A stretch of DNA of 34,173 nucleotides. Source: an uncultured beta proteobacterium (lineage in GTDB: Bacteria > Pseudomonadota > Gammaproteobacteria > Burkholderiales > Burkholderiaceae_C). Below the pieces are notes generated by a model. It saw nothing but the letters and a program-made list of their open reading frames with translations, did no database searches and was not told the origin of the DNA. Positions 8,085 to 15,446 of the stretch are shown piece after piece. The number at the start of each line of letters is the position of its first letter. Within the stretch, counting starts at the first letter, position 1. The position numbers and the translations under genes were made by a program. The stretch spans positions 1 to 34,173 of the forward strand of contig CAIJOK010000053.1 in the NCBI GenBank assembly GCA_903822205.1, read 5' to 3'.

Positions 8085-9194
8085 TCAAGCATCTTCCATC
8101 ACTCGAACAATGTACTCAACCGTTGTCAGATCCAAGTCAGGATAAATTGGAAGGCACAAAACCCGCTGTGCGGCAGATCGTGCGTTGGGTAAATTGTTAG
8201 GATGTGCAGAATGCAGCCCACGGTACATTGAAAAATCAGAAATCAAGGGGTAAAAATATCGACGAGGGTGAATTTTCTTGGTCTTAAGTTTTTTGTAGAG
8301 TTCATCCCGTGTGAGGGGGTAGTTTTCACTGACAAGAATGGGATAATAGGCATAGTTGGAACGTTTTTCACAACCTGGTGGCAAACATGAAATTCCTTGA
8401 ATGCCATCAAGTAACTTACGGTAGAGTGCATCTATATTTTGGCGAGCGGTAATGGCTTGATCTATATATTTTAACTGCAATAAGCCCAATGCCGAATTAA
8501 ATTCACTCATTTTACCGTTGATGCCTGCAGCCACTACGGTGGTTTCACCCACAAAACCAAAGTTTTTAAGCTGGTCAATGCGTACTTTGGTTTTGGCATC
8601 TGGGCAAATGATAGCGCCGCCCTCAAACGTGTTGAAGACCTTGGTGGCATGAAAACTGAGGACAGAAAGATCACCATGTCGCAAGATGCTGCCGTTTTCG
8701 TCATTCACGCCAAAAGCATGGGCGGCATCGTAAATGACCCTAAGGTTGTAGTTGTCGGCTATGGTTTGGATGGCCTCCACATCACAAGGGTGACCATAGC
8801 AATGCACGGGCATGATGGCTGTGGTACGTGGCGTGATGGCAGCTTCTATTTTGTTGGGGTCAACGTTCAGTGTTTGAGGATTAATATCAACAAAGACGGG
8901 TTGAATGCCATTCCACAAAAGCGAATGCGAGGTCGCAACAAATGAGTAAGGTGATGTGATCACTTCACCGTTAATACGCAAGGCTTGCAGCGCAGTGATA
9001 AGGGCAATGGTGGCATTGGTGAACAACGCGATGTGTTCAACACCTAAATAGCTACATAATGCGTCCTCCAATGCTTGGTGAAAGGGTCCGCCATTGGTCA
9101 GGTTTTTGCTTGCCCAAATTTTTTCCAGATAAGGAATAAATTCTTCAAGCGGTGGCAAACAGGGTTGGGTGACGTAGATGTCTTTAGCTGTCAT
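8085..9194 (-). CDS. DegT/DnrJ/EryC1/StrS family sugar aminotransferase
   Basis: A 369-residue PLP-dependent aminotransferase of the fold I sugar-transaminase family. The PLP-binding aspartate is in YDAAHAFG (D156), and the Schiff-base lysine is K185 in SFHATKVFNTFEGG. The N-terminal substrate motif is VTQPCLPPLEEF, and the substrate loop LTNGGPFHQALE is present. Enzymes of this group transfer an amino group, usually from glutamate, onto a 3-keto or 4-keto dTDP- or UDP-sugar. The sequence is reminiscent of VioA/WecE-type 4-aminating enzymes, but position specificity cannot be settled by eye. The start ATG at 9194 has an AGGT eight bases upstream. Its product could be an amino sugar used by the ATP-grasp ligase in the same locus (inference). 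Confidence 0.92.
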   Translation of the reverse strand: MTAKDIYVTQPCLPPLEEFIPYLEKIWASKNLTNGGPFHQALEDALCSYLGVEHIALFTNATIALITALQALRINGEVITSPYSFVATSHSLLWNGIQPVFVDINPQTLNVDPNKIEAAITPRTTAIMPVHCYGHPCDVEAIQTIADNYNLRVIYDAAHAFGVNDENGSILRHGDLSVLSFHATKVFNTFEGGAIICPDAKTKVRIDQLKNFGFVGETTVVAAGINGKMSEFNSALGLLQLKYIDQAITARQNIDALYRKLLDGIQGISCLPPGCEKRSNYAYYPILVSENYPLTRDELYKKLKTKKIHPRRYFYPLISDFSMYRGLHSAHPNNLPNARSAAQRVLCLPIYPDLDLTTVEYIVRVMEDA

Positions 9195-9410
9195 AAGGTG
9201 TGACCTGGCTCATTGGTAACAAAAGCGAGCACTGAATTGACGTGCAATGTACCAGAAATGTGCTGTAGGTTTGTTGTATTTGCAGTGCGTCGTTTGCATT
9301 GCTTGGGTTGCCAGCTTGAGCAGCTACGTTATTGAAGTCGATTTTGTACATAAAACAGACAAACTGTTGCTGGTCATCAGTAGTTTGAATAAACGGCTAC
9401 TTTTTGATCG

Positions 9411-10163
9411 TTATCGTCTTCTTAAAATGGCTGTAAGACTTAGGCCGAAAGGAAATGAAACCAATTTTTCAACTTGCTTTTCAAATGGTATAACGTATTT
9501 ATCATAAATGCCACCCTTATTTTTGACAAGATTCAATCCTTCATCTGACTTGAGAATAATTTTTCTCATCTTGAAAAAATACCAGGAACCGAAAACTCCA
9601 ACGGGATCTTGATACCAAAGTTTTGTTACCTCGAATTTTTTGGTATCAATTTTGGAAAGCAGTATTTTTTTATTGTATCGGCGATAATGCCCCAGCATTT
9701 TATCGTGATTTGAATACAAGAATGGCATTGCTGGTACTTCAATCAGAACATAACCACCCGGATTCACAAAATCATATAAGTAATCCAGCGCTGTTTTATC
9801 ATGTTCAATATGTTCCAATACATGAATCAAAATTGCAGTGTCAAAAATCCCTGTCTTATCAATATTCAAATCAAACAGATCGATGCATTCAAAGTTAACG
9901 AAGTCAGGGAATTGAAAGTTTGAATAGTGCGTTTCATACAATGTTTTTGAGGGTTCGATGGAAAGCAAATTCTGGACGTTTTTGTTTTCATGCAACAACT
10001 GTTGAGTAAAACTTCTGTCGCCACTGCCAACTTCCAGAATATTTGTGCCAATATACCTTCCAATTAAATCGTATTGATATTTTCTATAATTCCTCATGTC
10101 ATTAAAAGAAAAGACACCTTTTCCCCAATCCATACCATGAACGTACTTGTCTTGTTGGTTCAT
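9411..10163 (-). CDS. Class I SAM-dependent methyltransferase
   Basis: A 250-residue Rossmann-fold methyltransferase. Motif I is NILEVGSGDRS (residues 41-51); the acidic end of the next strand is LLSIEPS, and the later motif is HVLEHIEHD followed by PGGYVLIEVPAMPFLYS and LGHYRRYNKK. The last pattern is common in methyltransferases found beside glycosyltransferase genes. It uses S-adenosylmethionine; acceptor unknown, probably a sugar or lipid-linked intermediate. I chose ATG 10163, which has GGAG nine bases upstream; the longer TTG frame starting at 10178 would overlap that site. It is the first leftward gene of the AT-rich locus. Confidence 0.85.
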   Translation of the reverse strand: MNQQDKYVHGMDWGKGVFSFNDMRNYRKYQYDLIGRYIGTNILEVGSGDRSFTQQLLHENKNVQNLLSIEPSKTLYETHYSNFQFPDFVNFECIDLFDLNIDKTGIFDTAILIHVLEHIEHDKTALDYLYDFVNPGGYVLIEVPAMPFLYSNHDKMLGHYRRYNKKILLSKIDTKKFEVTKLWYQDPVGVFGSWYFFKMRKIILKSDEGLNLVKNKGGIYDKYVIPFEKQVEKLVSFPFGLSLTAILRRR

Positions 10164-10350
10164 TAATTTAAACTCCAAAACGCAAACATTTAACCACCTG
10201 AGTGAATCAATGCATCCATTGGTCAGATTTTAACCCGATATTTTCGCATTGTTGCTTGGTGTGAGTTGATCTACGAGTATAGGATGTTGATTGAACTAGT
10301 TTTTATGGCCTTTTCAGTCACCCCGAATAATGAAAGATGGCCACGCTTAG

Positions 10351-10376
10351 GTCGGGTTAGAGAAGCCTAACCCGAC
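10351..10376. repeat. REP-like palindrome A (inverted partner of B)
   Basis: GTCGGGTTAG and CTAACCCGAC form a perfect 10-base-pair stem around a six-base loop. It is preceded by AG, giving AGGTCGGGTTAG, the mirror image of the CTAACCCGACCT at the end of palindrome B. The two together form a head-to-head pair like the bacterial interspersed mosaic elements built from REP units. Confidence 0.75.
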
Positions 10377-10401
10377 TGGCTCTATGTTCTCACGGGGTGA
10401 T

Positions 10402-10429
10402 GTCGGGTTACGGCTTCGTCTAACCCGAC
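10402..10429. repeat. REP-like palindrome B
   Basis: GTCGGGTTA and TAACCCGAC pair as a nine-base stem around a ten-base centre containing GGCTTCG. This is the form of many REP elements seen in proteobacteria. It lies 25 bases after palindrome A, in opposite orientation, between the methyltransferase start and the third dispersed repeat. It could act as a transcript end or a RAYT transposase target; no RAYT gene is in the window. Confidence 0.75.
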
Positions 10430-10483
10430 CTACAATATTCGCTATGGTTTTTGAGTTCTTTCACATTAACAGGGGGTTATAAT

Positions 10484-10656
10484 CTGCTAAGTCAGATAAA
10501 GAAAGTTATTTAGCATTGAATGCAATAATTTAATTTACCAAAAAATTGTTCAAGATGTCACTTTCAAAGTATCGTAAGCTGTTGATTTTTATAGCTAAAC
10601 ACGAATAGTTGAATTTGATCTCACAATTTTAGGTCAATGATAAAGAACTTGTATGG
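10484..10656 (-). repeat. Dispersed AT-rich repeat, copy 3 (reverse orientation)
   Basis: Read as reverse complement, this 173-base stretch aligns with copies 1 and 2 throughout. It contains TTCTTTATCATTGACCTAAA, AAAAATCAACAGCTTACGAT, TAAATTAAATTATTGCATT, and CTGACTTAGCAG. The palindrome is GCATT-G-AATGC at 10513-10523. It lies at the outer edge of the AT-rich locus, in inverted orientation to the other copies, and lacks the extra segment of copy 2. Confidence 0.75.
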
Positions 10657-10684
10657 CCTAACTTACCAACCTCTTACTGTTCAT

Positions 10685-10936
10685 CTATGTTATTTTGACC
10701 ACTTCTTCGATTGACATCCCTATGTCCTGCATATCTCACGCCATTTCAGTTTTTACCTTGTCCCTGCCACTTTTAAGACTTACCTCAGTGCCCTCTTTAC
10801 GCCCCTTGATATGAACCATGGCAATGGAAGATCTTTGAAAAATAATAAAACCCCTGCGTTTGAATTGAATTTTCAATTCTTCAAAAGATAACCCCGCCAT
10901 ATTGCCAATGGCAACGGCCTGCGTGTGTTCATGCAT
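10685..10936 (-). pseudogene. Decayed gene with Rpn/PD-(D/E)XK transposase-like tail
   Basis: A leftward frame of 66 codons ends at a TGA (10736-10738); the same frame continues for 16 sense codons to a TAG at 10685. Read through, the tail is GRKEGTEVSLKSGRDKVKTEMA-stop-DMQDIGMSIEEVVKIT. This matches the pattern of repeated G-R-x-E-G units and the (A/E)xxMLxxGxSIEExxxITGLS ending typical of Rpn-family recombination-promoting nucleases and related PD-(D/E)XK putative transposases. A CGA to TGA change would explain the internal stop. The catalytic domain is not visible upstream, so this is a truncated, inactive remnant. The reading rests on pattern memory only. Confidence 0.45.
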
Positions 10937-11489
10937 CAGTTGCCCACGATGCGGGAACTCAAAGCTTACTTACAAAACAACGATGAACCAGTCATTCTGT
11001 ATGCTTGAAATCTACCAGCATTAACGCAATGCGCAAATGAGAAATGCCCACAGATGAACAGTAAGCATTTTGACACCCCTGCGACTGCTTCACTAGCTGA
11101 TTCAAGTAGTTGATTTCCATAGAATGCAACTCCGTTCAGACCAAAAATGAGGGGGATCTAATCGGTTAGGATGCCCAAACGTGTGCGATGACTGGGTCTG
11201 TGGGCTGCTTGTCATGTTTAGCGGGCGTTGTCGTAAAATTCTGCGTAACATGTTGATTTCATTGGAATACGGGAATTGTGAAAATTCGACAAGTGATTGA
11301 TAACAAACAATTTTTCATTTATTCACCAACACCTTTTCAATGCGTTGGATGTGTCAATTTTGGGCAAGATCGTACACCATGCGAGCGAGATGCATCCTTT
11401 GTTATCAACTGAAGTTGCTTGAGTTTTCACAGCTATAAGATCTTGGCTTGTCGCACAAAAACGTTAACTTAACAAATGTCCTCACTTTC
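10937..11489. other. Intergenic stretch at the island edge, nothing coding recognised
   Basis: About 550 bases between the decayed nuclease remnant and the pilin accessory gene. Composition is intermediate between the AT-rich left side and the GC-rich right side. No long open frame has a recognisable product, and I see no tRNA or integrase that would mark an island attachment site. A short rightward frame at 10940-11008 (26 codons) is not supported as a gene. Confidence 0.4.
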
Positions 11490-12263
11490 ATGACAAAACT
11501 TGGTTGTTTTTTCTGGCAAGCCCGCCTCAAAGCCAGCGGCATTCACTTTGGCATCAGCCTGACCATCGCCCTGATGGCGGCCCTGCTTGTTTTTGTCGTC
11601 TGGTACCCCTACCCGTACCGTGAGATTTCAGGGGGGCGCGAGTTGTTTTTTATCGTGGTGACCGTGGATGTCATTCTGGGGCCGTTGATCACTCTGACCG
11701 TGTTTAACCCTGTCAAACCATGGCGCGTGATGCGGCGTGATTTGGCTGTAGTGGCCTTGATTCAACTGGCCGCTTTGGGCTATGGCCTGTGGACGGTGTT
11801 TGTAGCCAGGCCGGTTCACATGGTTTTTGAAAATGACCGCTTTAGTGTGATCCATGCGATCGATGTGCCTCCTGAATTGTTGTCCACATCATCAGGCGAT
11901 GTTACTGCCTTGCCTCTCATGGGTCCAACGCTGTTGTCTCTGCGTCCGTTTAAGGACAGCAATGAAAAAATGGAGGCGACACTGTCCGCGCTGAACGGTT
12001 TTGCTTTAAACGCCCGCCCCAACCTGTGGCAACCCTACGCCCTGGCAAAGAGCGATGTCTCGCACGCCGCCAAGCCCGTAACGGCGTTGAAGGCCAGACT
12101 GCCCGCGCAGTCTGCCTTGATCGATGCAGCCATCTCCCCCACAGGCAAAAAACCAGAATCTTTGGTTTATGTGCCCCTGGTGGGTCGCAAAGTGTTTTGG
12201 ACGGTTTTTTTGGACCCTGTGACCGCCGATATTTTGGCTTTTGCGCCGATCGATTCGTTTTGA
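11490..12263 (+). CDS. TfpX/TfpZ-type type IV pilin accessory protein
   Basis: A 257-residue inner-membrane protein of the TfpX/TfpZ family. It has three predicted membrane segments near residues 18-38, 50-70 and 84-104, separated by the conserved-looking WYPYPYREISGG loop, then VDVILGPLITLTVFNP and DLAVVALIQLAALGYGLWTVF. The remaining ~150 residues form a soluble, presumably periplasmic domain. In the family these proteins assist pilin assembly or modulate surface pilin and normally sit next to a pilin gene; no pilin gene is seen here. I used the ATG at 11490; an in-frame TTG at 11448 would add 14 residues, and neither has a strong ribosome-binding site. The gene is the first of the GC-rich part of the window. 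Confidence 0.85.
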   Translation: MTKLGCFFWQARLKASGIHFGISLTIALMAALLVFVVWYPYPYREISGGRELFFIVVTVDVILGPLITLTVFNPVKPWRVMRRDLAVVALIQLAALGYGLWTVFVARPVHMVFENDRFSVIHAIDVPPELLSTSSGDVTALPLMGPTLLSLRPFKDSNEKMEATLSALNGFALNARPNLWQPYALAKSDVSHAAKPVTALKARLPAQSALIDAAISPTGKKPESLVYVPLVGRKVFWTVFLDPVTADILAFAPIDSF

Positions 12264-12630
12264 TTGCTATCGTTCCTACATTCAGATGTCCTGATCCGTC
12301 CCCACGCAAAAAGCAGAATTATTTATCGTTCCCACGCTCCTGCGTGGGAATGTCTTCCAAAACGTTACTGCATCAACGACTGTTTAAAGCGCACGAGAGC
12401 GAAAAAGTATGCATTGCTTGTCCCAGTCGCGATCGTAGCGGTCATGGATGCGATAGTTGTCAATCAAAGGTGTGGTGGTCATTCGGTGTTCTGCTGGTCG
12501 AGACGGCCTGGGGTTGCAAAGGTGTGCTGTTTGGGGCGGCCAGGGGTGGCATCACGGTGCGCCCTGACGCGCTTTGAATCGCACCCTATGAAGCGAGACA
12601 ATCCAATTTTGAATCTTCATACGGGCTTTT
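12264..12630. other. Non-coding gap with a REP-type hairpin
   Basis: 367 bases between the pilin accessory gene and the FAD oxidase. Open frames crossing it contain the peptide RSHAPAWEC, which is what the hairpin at 12327-12352 spells when translated, so they are not credited as genes. The rest shows no recognisable product. Confidence 0.5.
12327..12352. repeat. REP-type palindrome, second family (also possible terminator)
   Basis: TTCCCACGC and GCGTGGGAA pair as a perfect nine-base stem around TCCT, extendable outward by a G-T and a C-G pair. This CGTTCCCACGCnnnnGCGTGGGAATG form is a familiar proteobacterial REP sequence, distinct from the GTCGGGTTA pair at 10351-10429. It lies 64 bases after the TfpX/TfpZ-type stop codon and could end that transcript, but no U-run follows. 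Confidence 0.7.
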
Positions 12631-14124
12631 GTGAATACCTTTTCTCTCCCCTTTTTTAGCCCTTTGATTGCGTCTTTGCGAGAGATTACCGGCCCTGACC
12701 ATACTTTGACGCACGGCGATCTGTCTGCTTGGCAGCAGGACTGTCGGGGGCGTACGGCGGGCGTGGCCCTGGCAGTGGTGCGCCCAGCCCATACCGACCA
12801 GGTGGCCCGTGTGGTCAGGGCATGTGCCCTGTTTTTGGCGCAGCACCCAGGTTGTGGTTTGGGCATCGTGCCCCAGGGGGGCAATACCGGACTGGTGCAG
12901 GGGTCAACCCCCGACGGCTCTGGCCGCCAGATCGTTCTCAGTTTGCAACGCTTGAATGCCGTGCGCCATGTGGACACGGCCAATCTGACCATGACCCTGG
13001 AGGCCGGCTGCATTTTGCAAACGGCGCAAGAGTGCGCTGACCAAGCCGGTCTGCTGTTTGCCCTCAGTCTGGCGGCCAAAGGCAGTTGCACCGTCGGTGG
13101 CAATCTGGCCACCAATGCTGGCGGCACCCAGGTTTTGCGCTATGGCAATGCGCGTGATCTGTGTCTGGGGCTGGAGGTGGTTACCGCCAGCGGCGACACC
13201 TGGCACGGACTGCGTGGACTGCGCAAAGACAACACAGGCTATGACCTGCGCGACCTGCTGGTAGGGTCTGAGGGCACCTTGGGCATCATCACCGCCGCCA
13301 CTTTTAAGCTCTATCCGCGCCCTGCATCGCAGCTTTGCGCCTGGGGCGTGGTGCCGTCGCTGCCTGCTGCGGTCAGACTGTTGGGCCTGGCGCACCAGCA
13401 GTTGGGGGCCGGGCTGACGGGGTTTGAGCTGATGGGGCAACTGGCCCTGGGCCTGGTGGCGCGTCACTTTGCCGACCTGAACGTTCCGCTGTGGCAGGAC
13501 GGCCCCTATTGCGTGTTGCTGGCCTATTCAGACCACCGGCCTGAGTCGGTCGCGCTGGGGGTGCTGCTTGAATGCCTGGAAAGCGCCCTGGCTGACGGCT
13601 GTCTGTCGAATGCGGTCATGGCCAATAGCCTGGCGCAGGCTGAAACTTTTTGGCGAATTCGTGAAAGCCTGCCTGCCGCGCAGACCCGCGAGGGCCAGAA
13701 CATCAAGCACGATATTGCCCTGCCGGTGTCGCAGGTGGCCCAGTTTGTCCAGACGACCGACCAACGCTTGCAGCAAACCATCGCGGGGTTGCGGATGGTC
13801 ACGTTTGGCCACCTGGGTGACGGCAATCTGCATTACAACGTGCAGGCCCCGATGGGGGTGGATGCCTGCCAGTTTGTACTGAACCATGAAGAGACGGTCA
13901 ATCGCATCGTTTTTGATGCGGTCATGGCGCTGGGGGGGTCTTTCTCGGCCGAGCACGGCATTGGCAGTCTGCGCGTCTTGCAGTTGCAACGCTACCAGTC
14001 ACCGGTGGCGCTTGGCATGATGCAGGCCATCAAGAAAGCGCTTGACCCGCTTCACTTGCTCAACCCTGGGCGTGTGTTGCTTACGTCCCATTCGTCCCAT
14101 TCGTCCCATTCGTCCTATTTATAA
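12631..14124 (+). CDS. FAD-binding oxidoreductase, GlcD/D-2-hydroxyacid dehydrogenase family
   Basis: A 497-residue flavoenzyme of the vanillyl-alcohol oxidase superfamily with the FAD-linked oxidase C-terminal domain. FAD-binding motifs are IVPQGGNTGLVQGS, GSCTVGGNLATNAGG and LLVGSEGTLGIITAATFKLYP. The C-terminal domain has FGHLGDGNLHYNV and FSAEHGIGSLR, typical of D-lactate, glycolate and D-2-hydroxyglutarate dehydrogenases. It would oxidise a D-2-hydroxyacid to the 2-oxoacid and pass electrons to an electron carrier; which acid is not determinable. The start is GTG at 12631 with only a weak purine site. The last residues, SHSSHSSHSSYL, come from a nine-base tandem repeat and are not part of the usual fold. 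Confidence 0.88.
   Translation: MNTFSLPFFSPLIASLREITGPDHTLTHGDLSAWQQDCRGRTAGVALAVVRPAHTDQVARVVRACALFLAQHPGCGLGIVPQGGNTGLVQGSTPDGSGRQIVLSLQRLNAVRHVDTANLTMTLEAGCILQTAQECADQAGLLFALSLAAKGSCTVGGNLATNAGGTQVLRYGNARDLCLGLEVVTASGDTWHGLRGLRKDNTGYDLRDLLVGSEGTLGIITAATFKLYPRPASQLCAWGVVPSLPAAVRLLGLAHQQLGAGLTGFELMGQLALGLVARHFADLNVPLWQDGPYCVLLAYSDHRPESVALGVLLECLESALADGCLSNAVMANSLAQAETFWRIRESLPAAQTREGQNIKHDIALPVSQVAQFVQTTDQRLQQTIAGLRMVTFGHLGDGNLHYNVQAPMGVDACQFVLNHEETVNRIVFDAVMALGGSFSAEHGIGSLRVLQLQRYQSPVALGMMQAIKKALDPLHLLNPGRVLLTSHSSHSSHSSYL
14085..14120 (+). repeat. 9-base tandem repeat, four units, at the 3' end of the FAD oxidase gene
   Basis: Three exact units of GTCCCATTC followed by the imperfect GTCCTATTT. 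Nine is a multiple of three, so unit gain or loss adds or removes Ser-His-Ser without shifting frame. The stop codon follows directly at 14122-14124. Confidence 0.9.
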
Positions 14125-14333
14125 GTGCTTACGAATATAATGAACTCAGCGTTGCTGGGTAGGCGATGCTATTGGATAAAATAAGTTACACACGTTATTT
14201 AGTCAATATTTATAGCGCGTTACGCAATGCTGGTGTGCTTAATTGCTTAATTAGCGTAATTTATTGCGTATAAAATTTAATGCAAATTTGTTGACGCAGG
14301 GCGGTGTGTCAGTTCTATTGGAGTGGGTATTTC

Positions 14334-15446
14334 ATGGCAACATTTCAGGGGTTTGCGGCGGTCAACCAAGGGGTGCGGTCACGGTGGTTCAAGCAGGCCG
14401 CGCCGGTCACGCTGCTTGCAGTCACCTTGGGCGCTGCGGTGCTGGGGCCGGTGCAGGCACAAACACGGCCTGCCGTCCCTGTGGTCGCGGTCGGCACACG
14501 GGCGGTGGGTCAGGGTTTTGATCTGGATGGCGTGGTGCAGCCCATGATCGAAAGCACCGTGTCGGCGCAAGCATCGGGTCGCGTGCTGGCCCTCTTGGTC
14601 AAGGCAGGCGACAGGGTCAGGTCTGGTCAATTGCTGGCCACGATCGATGATCAAGAGACTCAGACCGCCGCCCAGCGTAGCCAGGCAGCGCTGGCGCAAA
14701 CTCAGGCCGACTTGCGCAATGCCCAGGCCAGTTTTGACCGCACCCGTGACCTGCATGCCCAGGGTTTTGTCAGTGCAGCGGCACTGGACGGCGCATCGGC
14801 GCAGCTTGCGTCGTCTCGTGCTGTGCTGGATCAGGCTCAATCGGGTGTCAAACAATCCGGATTGGCGCAGGGCTTTACCCGCGTGACCGCGCCGTTTGAT
14901 GCCTTTGTTTTGCAAACGCAGTCGCAAGTGGGCGATCTAGCGGTTCCAGGCAAGCCCCTGCTAACGCTGTACGCACCCCAGCCGCTGCGGGTGGTGGTGC
15001 AAGTGCCTGTGTCACGGGCAGCCCTGATGCCAGCGGATGGCGCAGTCCAGATGTTGTTGCCCACACCTGGCCGGTCACCGCAGTGGACGAACCCCGCTGC
15101 AGTGACGCGTTTGCCGTCGGTCGATGCCGTGTCCCAGACCGCAGAATGGCGGCTTGATCTGACACCCGCATCGGCGCGGGCCGTGTTACCCGGGCAAAAA
15201 GTACCGGTGCGGTTTGCCACTGGCTTGCAGTCGCGTCTGATGCTGCCTGCTGCGGCCATTTTGCGGCGCGGTGAGCTGACAGCCGTTTATGTGGCCACGG
15301 GCTTCGGTTTTGCCTTGAAGGCTGTGCGTCTGGGGTCCGACCACGGTGTCGATGGCATGGAGGTTTTGGCAGGGGTGGAGGTAGGTGACCGCGTGGCGCT
15401 TGACCCCGTCAGGGCAGGGCTGCTCGGCGCACAGGCGACCGAATGA
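14334..15446 (+). CDS. RND efflux periplasmic adaptor (membrane fusion protein)
   Basis: A 370-residue membrane fusion protein that would link the inner-membrane RND pump to an outer-membrane channel. It has an N-terminal signal segment (AAPVTLLAVTLGAAVLG, cleavage near QAQ at residue 42). A lipoyl/barrel-sandwich half follows (STVSAQASGRVLALLVKAGDRV), then a coiled-coil hairpin rich in Ala, Gln and Arg (roughly residues 100-175), and the returning half FTRVTAPFDAFVLQTQSQVGD. I chose ATG 14334, preceded by GGAG at ten bases; a GTG at 14304 is in frame. The stop codon overlaps the start of the permease gene (ATGA), so the two are co-translated. Confidence 0.92.
   Translation: MATFQGFAAVNQGVRSRWFKQAAPVTLLAVTLGAAVLGPVQAQTRPAVPVVAVGTRAVGQGFDLDGVVQPMIESTVSAQASGRVLALLVKAGDRVRSGQLLATIDDQETQTAAQRSQAALAQTQADLRNAQASFDRTRDLHAQGFVSAAALDGASAQLASSRAVLDQAQSGVKQSGLAQGFTRVTAPFDAFVLQTQSQVGDLAVPGKPLLTLYAPQPLRVVVQVPVSRAALMPADGAVQMLLPTPGRSPQWTNPAAVTRLPSVDAVSQTAEWRLDLTPASARAVLPGQKVPVRFATGLQSRLMLPAAAILRRGELTAVYVATGFGFALKAVRLGSDHGVDGMEVLAGVEVGDRVALDPVRAGLLGAQATE

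Noticed and set aside
9247-9507. 86-codon rightward frame between the aminotransferase and methyltransferase genes
   Set aside because: It runs antisense into the methyltransferase gene and has no recognisable motif.
10940-11008. Short rightward frame MHQLPTMRELKAYLQNNDEP
   Set aside because: Only 26 codons, no ribosome-binding site, no recognised family.
12264-12659. 131-residue rightward frame between the pilin accessory gene and the FAD oxidase
   Set aside because: Its N-terminal part is a translation of the REP hairpin (RSHAPAWEC), and the rest has no recognisable family.
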